Assembly (NCBI GenBank): GCA_014380485.1
Contig: JACMJU010000019.1
Location: 1-64,000, forward strand
DNA: 64,000 nt
Direction: 5' to 3'
From: Methyloceanibacter sp.
Lineage (GTDB): Bacteria > Pseudomonadota > Alphaproteobacteria > Rhizobiales > Methyloligellaceae
Shown here in pieces: positions 57,842-64,000 of this stretch. Under the pieces are notes generated by a model. That model ran no database searches, had not been told where the DNA came from, and was given only the letters and a program-made list of their open reading frames with translations. Positions within the stretch are counted from its first letter, which is position 1, and each line of letters opens with the position of its first letter. The translations under genes were made by a program, and so were the position numbers.

Positions 57842-59677
57842 GTGCAACTCGTAAAGCAACAGCCTCAAGGCCGCGAGCGCCCCCGGCACATCTCCGATGC
57901 GGGCACTAATGGGGAGGAGGCGAACCGCGCCTCGCTTCGCTCGCTCGGGGCGCTCAAGCCCTATCTCCTTCGCCATAAGGAGATGCTCGCCGTCGCGCTG
58001 ATCGCGCTGCTCGTCTCGGCCGGCGCCACGCTTGCCGTGCCGCTCGCCGTCAGACGCATGATCGATGTCGGCTTCTCGGGAATCGAGCCGGACCTCGTCA
58101 ACAAATATTTCGCCACGCTGGCCGGCATCGGCCTGGTCCTCGCGCTCGCCAGCGCGGCGCGCTTCTACGCGGTGAATTGGCTGGGCGAGCGGGTGGTCGC
58201 GGACATTCGCCGCGACGTGTTTGCGAATTTGACGGGTTTGAGTCCCGCGTTCTATGAGGTCTCGCATTCGGGCGAGATAATGTCGCGTATCACCGCCGAT
58301 ACGACCCAGGTGAAGGCGGCCGCAAGCACGGCGATCTCGCAGGCGCTGCGCAACGTCCTCCTGCTGGTCGGCGCCGCCGTCATGATGATCGTGACCAGCC
58401 CAAAATTGTCGCTCGCGGTGCTGATCGCCATTCCCGTTATCGTGCTGCCGCTCGTGGCCTATGGCCGCTCGGTCAAGGCGCTCTCACGCGAAGCGCAAGA
58501 CACTTTGGCGCAGGCCTCCGCCTATGCCAGCGAGAGTCTTGCCCAGGTGAGGGTGATGCAGGCCTTCACCCATGAGCGGGGGGCTGCGGCGCGGTTCGGC
58601 GCGGCAATCGAGCGCTCCTTCGCCGCAGCCAATGCACGGGCCAAGGCGCGCGCCGGGCTTACGGCCATCGCCATCTTCCTCGTCTTTGCGAGCGTTGTCG
58701 GCGTGCTGTGGTACGGCGCTCAAGAGGTGCTGTCGGGGGCCATGACCGGGGGCAGACTTTCACAGTTCGTGCTCTATGCCGTGCTGGCAGCGAGCGCCGT
58801 GGGCGGGCTCAGCGAGGTTTGGGGCGACGTGGCCCAATCGCTCGGCGCCGCCGAGCGCTTGAGCGAGTTGCTTCGGGTTCAGTCCAGCATCAAGTCTCCG
58901 CCCCATCCGAAGCCGTTGCCGCTGCCGCCACGCGGGGAAGTCGCCTTCCGCGATGTTTCCTTCTCCTATCCATCGCGGCCGGAGATGCGCGCGCTCGATC
59001 ATGTAAGCTTTCATGCGGCGCCGGGCGAGCGGGTGGCGTTGGTGGGGCCGTCGGGCGCGGGCAAGACCACGATCTTCGCGCTGCTGCTTCGCTTCTACGA
59101 CCCCGATCGGGGGACGGTCGCGATTGACGGGCTCGGCGTCAACGAGGTGGCCCTCGATGAGCTTCGCGCCCGCTTCGCGCTCGTGCCGCAAGAGACGGCG
59201 CTGTTCGCCGACACGGTCGCCGCCAATATCGCCTATGGCGCCAATGACGCGAGCGGGAGCGAAATCGAGGCTGCCGCTCGGGCCGCCTTTGCCCACGATT
59301 TCATCACGGCATTACCGCAGGGCTACGACACCATACTGGGGGAGGGCGGGATGACGCTCTCGGCCGGACAGCGCCAGAGGATTGCCATTGCCCGCGCGGT
59401 GCTGCGCAACGCGCCAATCCTGCTCCTGGACGAGGCGACCAGCGCGCTCGATGCCGAGAGCGAGACCCTGGTGCAGCGGGCGCTCGACAAGATCATGGAG
59501 GGCCGCACAACGCTCGTGATCGCGCATCGGCTCACGACGGTGATGCGGGCCGACCGCATTCTCGTGTTCGACCACGGGCGTCTGGTCGAAGAGGGAACGC
59601 ATCAGAGCCTGATCGGCAAGGGGGGCATCTATAAGCGGCTGGCCGAGTTGCAATTCGCGCCCGACGCTGCCGAGTAA
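57842..59677 (+). CDS. ABC exporter with fused membrane and ATPase domains (MsbA-like)
   Basis: 611 residues. Six-helix exporter domain (about 50-330: LAVALIALLVSAGATLAVPL, NLTGLSPAFYEVSHSGEIMS, RITADTTQVKAAASTAISQA) and ATPase domain (about 360-600) with Walker A LVGPSGAGKTTIFALLLRFY, Q-loop VPQETALFADTVAANI, signature LSAGQRQRIAIARAVLRNAP, Walker B LLLDEATSALDAESETLVQR and VIAHRLTTVMRADRILVFDH. A half-transporter that works as a homodimer exporting lipids or drugs. The start is a GTG at 57842 with a weak site; the first 40 residues may be dispensable. Confidence 0.92.
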   Translation: MQLVKQQPQGRERPRHISDAGTNGEEANRASLRSLGALKPYLLRHKEMLAVALIALLVSAGATLAVPLAVRRMIDVGFSGIEPDLVNKYFATLAGIGLVLALASAARFYAVNWLGERVVADIRRDVFANLTGLSPAFYEVSHSGEIMSRITADTTQVKAAASTAISQALRNVLLLVGAAVMMIVTSPKLSLAVLIAIPVIVLPLVAYGRSVKALSREAQDTLAQASAYASESLAQVRVMQAFTHERGAAARFGAAIERSFAAANARAKARAGLTAIAIFLVFASVVGVLWYGAQEVLSGAMTGGRLSQFVLYAVLAASAVGGLSEVWGDVAQSLGAAERLSELLRVQSSIKSPPHPKPLPLPPRGEVAFRDVSFSYPSRPEMRALDHVSFHAAPGERVALVGPSGAGKTTIFALLLRFYDPDRGTVAIDGLGVNEVALDELRARFALVPQETALFADTVAANIAYGANDASGSEIEAAARAAFAHDFITALPQGYDTILGEGGMTLSAGQRQRIAIARAVLRNAPILLLDEATSALDAESETLVQRALDKIMEGRTTLVIAHRLTTVMRADRILVFDHGRLVEEGTHQSLIGKGGIYKRLAELQFAPDAAE

Positions 59678-59706
59678 GGGACAAGCTCGGCGCGTGACGG
59701 GGAGCG

Positions 59707-60735
59707 CTAGCGCTCTGTCAGTTTCAATTCGATGCGCCGGTTCCTGCCGAGCGCCTCGTCGCTTTCGGCCGGGTCGACCGGCTGGAACTCGCCGAAACCG
59801 GCGGCAACCAGCCGGTTTGCCGGAACGCCCTGCGACATGAGATAGCGCACCACCGAGATCGCACGCGCGCTCGACAGCTCCCAGTTGGACGGAAATTCCG
59901 GCGTGACAATGGGCCTGATGTCGGTATGGCCGTCGATGCGCATCACCCAGGCAATGTCGGGAGGAATCTGCGTCTCGAGCTCGCGCAATGCCGCGGCAAG
60001 CTTGTCGAGCTGTGACGTGGCCTCAAACTTCACCTCGGCGGAGCCGGTATCGAACAACACGTCGGAAGGAAATACGAACCGATCGCCGACGATCTGGAAA
60101 TCCGACCGGCTGCCAAGCGCCTCTTTCAATTTACCGAAAAAGTCTGAGCGGTAGCGCGCGAGTTCCTTCACTTTCTTGGCCAGGGCGACGTTCAGCCGCT
60201 GGCCGAGATCGGCGATCTTGGCCTGGCTGTCCTTGTCCTTGGCCTCGGAAGCTTCGAGCGCTTCCTGGAGCGCGGCAAGCTGGAGCCTGAGCGCCGCAAG
60301 CTGCTGGTTCAGCAACTCGACCTTGGCGAGAGCGTCGTTGGTGATCTGCTTCTGCTCTTCGAGAGAAGTGCCAAGGGCGCGGGCGCGATCCTCGGCCCCC
60401 TGCGTCTGACCTCCCGCCGCGCCGAGCAGCCCGGTCAGGCGCTCGGTCTCCTTATCCTTCTCGCCCAAGGTAGCCTGGAGCGCCGCCAGATTGTCCTCGA
60501 CCGACTCCTTCTTCGAGTGCTCGAGCGCGAGCAGCTCGGTCAGCTCGGCCAGCTGGCGGTTCAGCTTGGTCAGCATGGTGTCCTTGCCGCTCGCGGCCTG
60601 GGTGACGACGAAATTGGCGAGCATGAACAGCGCCATGAGGAAGGTCACCACCAGGAGCAGCGTGGACAGCATGTCCACGAAGCCCGGCCAATAATTGGCC
60701 TGGAAGCGTCCGCGGCGGGCGCGCGCCAACGACAT
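59707..60735 (-). CDS. OmpA/MotB-like peptidoglycan-binding protein with long coiled coil
   Basis: 342 residues. One N-terminal helix (GFVDMLSTLLLVVTFLMALF), a long coiled coil (about 50-205: LNRQLAELTELLALEHSKKE, LLNQQLAALRLQLAALQEAL) and an OmpA_C domain (about 225-340: VLFDTGSAEVKFEATSQLDK, VMRIDGHTDIRPI, LSSARAISVVRYLMSQGVPA, RLVAAGFGEFQPVDP). With the MotA-like gene just upstream (2-base gap) it forms a proton-channel pair like MotAB or TolQR-ExbBD. These pairs are common in rhizobia as flagellar motor-like proteins of unknown role. The helix contains DMLS with an Asp near its start, as in MotB. Confidence 0.87.
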   Translation of the reverse strand: MSLARARRGRFQANYWPGFVDMLSTLLLVVTFLMALFMLANFVVTQAASGKDTMLTKLNRQLAELTELLALEHSKKESVEDNLAALQATLGEKDKETERLTGLLGAAGGQTQGAEDRARALGTSLEEQKQITNDALAKVELLNQQLAALRLQLAALQEALEASEAKDKDSQAKIADLGQRLNVALAKKVKELARYRSDFFGKLKEALGSRSDFQIVGDRFVFPSDVLFDTGSAEVKFEATSQLDKLAAALRELETQIPPDIAWVMRIDGHTDIRPIVTPEFPSNWELSSARAISVVRYLMSQGVPANRLVAAGFGEFQPVDPAESDEALGRNRRIELKLTER

Positions 60736-60737
60736 GG

Positions 60738-61775
60738 CTATTTACGCTCCTCGCGCGCCGGCAATTTTGCCTTGTCGGTGATCTGGCGCAGGACGGTGGC
60801 GAGTTCCTGTTGCTGCTGAGCCTGCTCGTCGGCCCATTCGCGTACGACCTTCTGCTCGGCGCGCATTTGGCGGATCAGCTTGTCCACTCCGGCGGCGAGA
60901 TCTTTGACGGCATCGCCCGTGTTGTCGTTCAGCAATCTGAGCTCGACTTTTTCGCTCAAGTCGGCGAGCGAGCGCTGCATATCGAGAAGGGCGAAACGGA
61001 CTTGCGGCGCCACGCCCACAGCGCCGGGCGCTTCGGCCAATTGCAGCTCGGTGATTCCGGAAAGCCAGTCCTCGAGCTCGGTATAGAAGCGGCCCTGCGC
61101 GTGGCCGGCCTGCAAGTCGAGGAAGCCGAGGATGAGAGAGCCGGCGAGGCCGAACATCGAGCACGAGAAGGCGGTAGCCATGCCTTTGAGCGGGCCGGCG
61201 AGACCTTCCTTCAATTGATCGAAAAGCAGAACGCTTTCGCCGGCATTGGTATCGAGCGCGCTGATGGTGGCGCCGACTGTGCTCACCGTCTCGAGCAATC
61301 CCCAGAAGGTACCGAGCAGGCCGAGAAAGATGAGCAAGCCGACCAGGTAGCGCGTGGTCTCGCGCTGCTCCTCGAGGCGCGAGGCGACCGAATCGAGCAA
61401 TGAGCGCATCGCTCCGGTGGCAAGCGAGAGATGGCCGGTGCGGTCCCGCAACATCGTGGCCATGGGCGCGAGCAGGACCGGACTCTTGTCGAGGCTTAGT
61501 CCGGGATCGGAGATGCGGAAATTGTTCACCCAATTGATCTCGGGATAGAGCCTGAGGACTTGCCGGAACGCATAGACGATGCCGACCAGGAGCACGCCGA
61601 TGATGAGCGCGTTCAGGCCGGGATTGGCCATGAAGCTTTTGCGCAGCTGCTGGGTCTGGCCGTCGAGGATGATCGCAAGCAGTGCGGCGAGGATGAGGAA
61701 CAGGGTCATGCGCCAGAGAAAGACCTGGGGGCGCGTGAGTTTGACCTTGTAGGTAACCGGTGCCATGAGCCGCAA
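60738..61775 (-). CDS. MotA/TolQ/ExbB-like proton channel subunit
   Basis: 345 residues. Helices: FLWRMTLFLILAALLAIILD, GLNALIIGVLLVGIVYAF, LVGLLIFLGLLGTFWGLLET and GMATAFSCSMFGLAGSLILG. GLLGTFWGLLETVSTVGATI and GLAGPLKGMATAFSCSMFGL fit the MotA/TolQ/ExbB family. A C-terminal helical tail (VKDLAAGVDKLIRQMRAEQK) extends into the cytoplasm. Gap to the OmpA-like gene is 2 bases. No zorC/zorD-type genes are nearby, so this is not a Zorya defence system. Confidence 0.87.
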   Translation of the reverse strand: MRLMAPVTYKVKLTRPQVFLWRMTLFLILAALLAIILDGQTQQLRKSFMANPGLNALIIGVLLVGIVYAFRQVLRLYPEINWVNNFRISDPGLSLDKSPVLLAPMATMLRDRTGHLSLATGAMRSLLDSVASRLEEQRETTRYLVGLLIFLGLLGTFWGLLETVSTVGATISALDTNAGESVLLFDQLKEGLAGPLKGMATAFSCSMFGLAGSLILGFLDLQAGHAQGRFYTELEDWLSGITELQLAEAPGAVGVAPQVRFALLDMQRSLADLSEKVELRLLNDNTGDAVKDLAAGVDKLIRQMRAEQKVVREWADEQAQQQQELATVLRQITDKAKLPAREERK

Positions 61776-61878
61776 TGGTCTTTCAAGTCGGTCGAACGGT
61801 TCGAGCTTAACCGAATACTACAACAGGCAAAACGGCAACCTCAGGGCGGACCTTCCGCTGGAACCGCCCCGGCCTAAC

Positions 61879-62700
61879 CTAAGGTGTTGCAGCACGGTCG
61901 GGGCCGGCTCGGGCGGATTTGACGAGTTTGAGCAGCCGCCGGTGGATCGGCTCATTGCCGGCGACGACGCTTCCCCGTGCCAGCATGGCGTCCTTGCCTT
62001 CGGCGTCGCTCACATACCCCCCGGCCTCGCGCAGCACAACGATTCCGGCAGCGAGATCCCAGGGCCGCAGATTGCTTTCCCAGAAGCCGTCGAGCCTGCC
62101 GGTAGCGGTCCAGGCCAGGTCGAGCGCGGCGGAACCGAGGCGCCGCACGCCGGCGGATGCGGCCATGACGGCGCGGAGTTCGTCGAGATAGAGATCGTGC
62201 GCGGGCCTGCCGCTATGGGGGATGCCGGTGCCGATGACCGCGTCCGCAATCTCGGTCCGCGCCGCGACCCTGATGCGGCGATCGTTGAGAAAGGCGCCCT
62301 TGCCCCTCTCGGCGGTGAAGATCTCGTGCGTCGCCGGGTTGAGGATCAGCCCCGCCACCAGCTCACCCTCGCGCTCGAGCGCGATCGAAATGGCGAAATG
62401 GGGGATGCCGTGCAGGAAGTTGGTGGTGCCGTCCAAGGGATCGACGATGAAACGGTGCGTGCGGTCGGCGCCTTCGACCTCGCCCCGCTCTTCCATGAGG
62501 AGTCCGTAGCCGGGTCGCCCGCGGACAAGCTCGGCATGCAAGATCTCTTCGGCGCGATGGTCGGCGGCGCTGACGAAATTGGCCGGGCCCTTGAGCGAGA
62601 CCTGGAGCTGCTCCACCTCGCCGAAATCGCGGGCGAGACTGCGCGCGGCCTTGCGGGCGGCGGCGAGCATCACATTCATCAGCGCCGAGGCGGGCATGGC
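61879..62700 (-). CDS. suhB: Inositol monophosphatase
   Basis: 273 residues from the ATG at 62700, with CGGGAA upstream. IMPase signature MEERGEVEGADRTHRFIVDP and LDGTTNFLHGIPHFAISIAL, with the Asp metal ligands, LNPATHEIFTAERGKGAFLN and WDLAAGIVVLREAGGYVSD. SuhB hydrolyses myo-inositol phosphates and in some bacteria also supports rRNA transcription. It is distinct from the HisN-like gene at 13146. Efp lies upstream on the same strand. Confidence 0.9.
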   Translation of the reverse strand, partial: AMPASALMNVMLAAARKAARSLARDFGEVEQLQVSLKGPANFVSAADHRAEEILHAELVRGRPGYGLLMEERGEVEGADRTHRFIVDPLDGTTNFLHGIPHFAISIALEREGELVAGLILNPATHEIFTAERGKGAFLNDRRIRVAARTEIADAVIGTGIPHSGRPAHDLYLDELRAVMAASAGVRRLGSAALDLAWTATGRLDGFWESNLRPWDLAAGIVVLREAGGYVSDAEGKDAMLARGSVVAGNEPIHRRLLKLVKSARAGPDRAATP

Positions 62701-62781
62701 GATTCCCGTGTCAGTCCCGCAAGCGGCGGGCATCCGGTAAACAGCAAGAGGCGTTGCTCAAATAGCCAGCGTCACCGTGTA

Positions 62782-62809
62782 CTGGATTCCTGCTTGTGCG
62801 GGAATGACG
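62782..62809. repeat. Solo arm of the dispersed inverted-repeat family
   Basis: The 28 bases start CTGGATTCC and end GGGAATGACG and are similar to the right arm of the element at 44868-44946. They fold as ATTCC.GC/GC.GGAAT. No second arm is present nearby. It lies in the gap between suhB and efp. Confidence 0.6.
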
Positions 62810-62821
62810 GAATGCCGGGCC

Positions 62822-63385
62822 CTAATCGGCGCGGCGCACGTAGGTGAGCGCGTTGGTATCGACGACCACGCGCTCGCCCACCCCGACAAAAGGGGGCACC
62901 ATGACGCGGACCCCGTTTTCGAGCATCGCCGGCTTGTAGGATGAGGCGGCGGTCTGCCCCTTCATCACCGGCTCGGCCTCGACTACCGCCAACGTCACCT
63001 GGTCGGGCAAAGTGATGCCGATCGGTCTGCCCTCATGGCTCTCGACCGTCACCTTCATGCCGTCCTGGAGAAAGGCGGCGCGTTCTTCAAGGAAGTCGGC
63101 GGGGATCTGGATCTGGTCGTAGGTGACCATGTCCATGAAGGTGAGCATGTCGCCTTCGGCGAAGAGGAACTGGTAGTCCTTCTGCTCGAGCCTCACGCGC
63201 TCGACCGTCTCGGAGGAGCGGAAGCGCTCATTCAGTTTGGTGCCGTCGATCGCGTTCTTGAGCTCGACTTGTGCGTAAGCCGGTCCCTTGCCGGGCTTGA
63301 CGTGCTGAGTCTTCACCGCGACCCACAGCGCGCCTTTGTGCTGGATGACGTTGCCGGGCCGTATCTCGTTGCCGTTGATCTTCAT
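62822..63385 (-). CDS. efp: Elongation factor P
   Basis: 187 residues. [40 protein letters not shown] with the tip Lys33 in KPGKG (the site lysylated by EpmA/EpmB where present), [39 protein letters not shown] and [20 protein letters not shown]. It rescues ribosomes stalled at polyproline. A ribosome site is not strong. The protein is of standard length. Confidence 0.96.
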   Translation of the reverse strand: MKINGNEIRPGNVIQHKGALWVAVKTQHVKPGKGPAYAQVELKNAIDGTKLNERFRSSETVERVRLEQKDYQFLFAEGDMLTFMDMVTYDQIQIPADFLEERAAFLQDGMKVTVESHEGRPIGITLPDQVTLAVVEAEPVMKGQTAASSYKPAMLENGVRVMVPPFVGVGERVVVDTNALTYVRRAD

Positions 63386-63459
63386 GAAATGCCTTGGCGA
63401 AAGGGTGGGCGCCCTTTAAGGCGCGCGGCCCTGCCGCTGTCAAGTGCGGGCCGCGACGG

Positions 63460-64000
63460 CTACTCGCTCAGCCGCTCGCCGCGCCAGTCCTCGGCCGCCT
63501 TCTCGGCCTTGGCGCGCTCTTCCGGCGTCAGCTTGGACAGCACAATATCGAGCGAGAAGTCGCTGACCCCGGCGCCTCGTGCCAGCAAATGCCATTTCGC
63601 GGCTTGCACGGGGTCGGCCACCAGCGCCACGCCATTGGCGTAGAGCCGCGCCAGCCGGTTCTGGGCGACGGGGTTGCCCTGCTCGGCGGCGAGGCGGAAG
63701 AGCTTGGCGGCGCGGGCCTCGTTGGTGGCCACGCCTTGGCCCTTGAACAGCATCACGCCGTACTCGACCTGGGCGTCGACCAAGCCGGCATCGGCCGCCC
63801 GTCCCGTCCACTCCGCAGCCTTGGTCTTGTCGAGGGGCACGCCGCGGCCGAATTGGTACAAGGCGCCGAGGTCGTATTGGGCTTGCGGATTGCCGGCCGC
63901 GGCGGCCTTCTGCATCCACTCCGCGGCTTTGGCGTCGTCGGCGGCGCGCCCTTTGCCGTCCAAATAGATGAGCGCGAGATTGTATTGCGCGGCAGGATTG
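63460..64000 (-). CDS. Sel1-repeat (TPR-like) protein, 3' part; runs off the window end
   Basis: The last 180 codons are present; the 5' end lies beyond base 64000. Four Sel1-like repeats of about 36 residues are visible: NPAAQYNLALIYLDGKGRAA, NPQAQYDLGALYQFGRGVPL, LVDAQVEYGVMLFKGQGVAT and NPVAQNRLARLYANGVALVA. Their A..W...AA.AG ends match the Sel1 pattern. The C-terminus is LTPEERAKAEKAAEDWRGER. In rhizobia such proteins are usually exported; function unknown. Confidence 0.85.
   Translation of the reverse strand, partial: NPAAQYNLALIYLDGKGRAADDAKAAEWMQKAAAAGNPQAQYDLGALYQFGRGVPLDKTKAAEWTGRAADAGLVDAQVEYGVMLFKGQGVATNEARAAKLFRLAAEQGNPVAQNRLARLYANGVALVADPVQAAKWHLLARGAGVSDFSLDIVLSKLTPEERAKAEKAAEDWRGERLSE

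Noticed and set aside
59707-61775. Zorya-like ZorA/ZorB defence pair
   Set aside because: The MotA-like and OmpA-like proteins resemble ZorAB in plan, but no ZorC, ZorD or ZorE-type gene lies on either side; the neighbours are an ABC exporter and an inositol monophosphatase.
1-64000. CRISPR arrays, insertion sequences or prophage genes
   Set aside because: No regularly spaced repeats, transposase motifs or phage structural genes were seen on either strand.

Overview
The window is a GC-rich chromosomal segment of an alphaproteobacterium, most likely of the order Hyphomicrobiales (Rhizobiales). The evidence is gene content and gene order: CpdR next to an N-formylglutamate amidohydrolase and a HisN-type phosphatase; pyk, DUF1036, N-formylglutamate amidohydrolase, DUF1244 and GapR in a row; a TrcR/DUF1013 regulator; an aa3-type oxidase subunit IV; and cysteine-free L36 and L31. 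No IS element, prophage or CRISPR array was seen. The segment looks like core chromosome with a few accessory patches.

Layout. 1-1644: N-terminal part of glutamate synthase large subunit. 2074-4142: a bufferin cassette (DUF2282 precursor, DUF692/MNIO enzyme, DUF2063 partner), a recently recognised copper-buffering RiPP system. 4340-4881: a small heat-shock protein behind a ROSE-like RNA thermometer. 5113-10564: lipase-like hydrolase, HWE sensor kinase with a small Cys-rich protein, DUF892 stress protein, phosphate-type porin. 10869-13122: molybdate transporter split into divergent modA and modBC around a Mo-box-like palindrome; ModC lacks its MOP domain. 13146-15881: hisN, a suhB/alpha-r8-like small RNA, N-formylglutamate amidohydrolase, cpdR and tRNA-Val(GAC). 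15941-20364: a 1290-residue multi-module glycosyltransferase of lower GC and a Tyr/Arg/Pro-repeat secreted protein.

20482-25136: nine same-strand genes (ArsR regulator, SRPBCC, two VOC proteins, SnoaL-like, DUF899, DUF1772, GST, DUF1428) that look like one operon, driven by a promoter whose predicted start point makes the ArsR mRNA leaderless and whose operator covers the start codon. 25284-34837: rpmJ, a TPR protein, pyk, DUF1036, an N-formylglutamate amidohydrolase fused in frame to DUF1244, GapR, two cell-wall enzymes and a sigma-54-type response regulator without its GAFTGA loop. 35102-43612: PepF-like peptidase, an AbrB/Doc toxin-antitoxin pair with two stacked operators, DUF411, UbiB-like kinase, and the pntAA-pntAB-pntB transhydrogenase operon.

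43990-64000: hydrolase, rpsU, purEK, two DUF465 genes (one very short), SpoIIAA-like and SH3 proteins, a B12-dependent radical SAM enzyme, a frameshifted DUF1622 gene, an acyl-CoA synthetase, TrcR, a quinone oxidoreductase, DUF1192, a second small-RNA candidate, DUF1465, rpmE, an ABC exporter, an OmpA/MotA-like envelope pair, an inositol monophosphatase, efp, and a Sel1-repeat protein cut by the window end. All assignments come from reading the sequence and recalled family knowledge; no database search was run.
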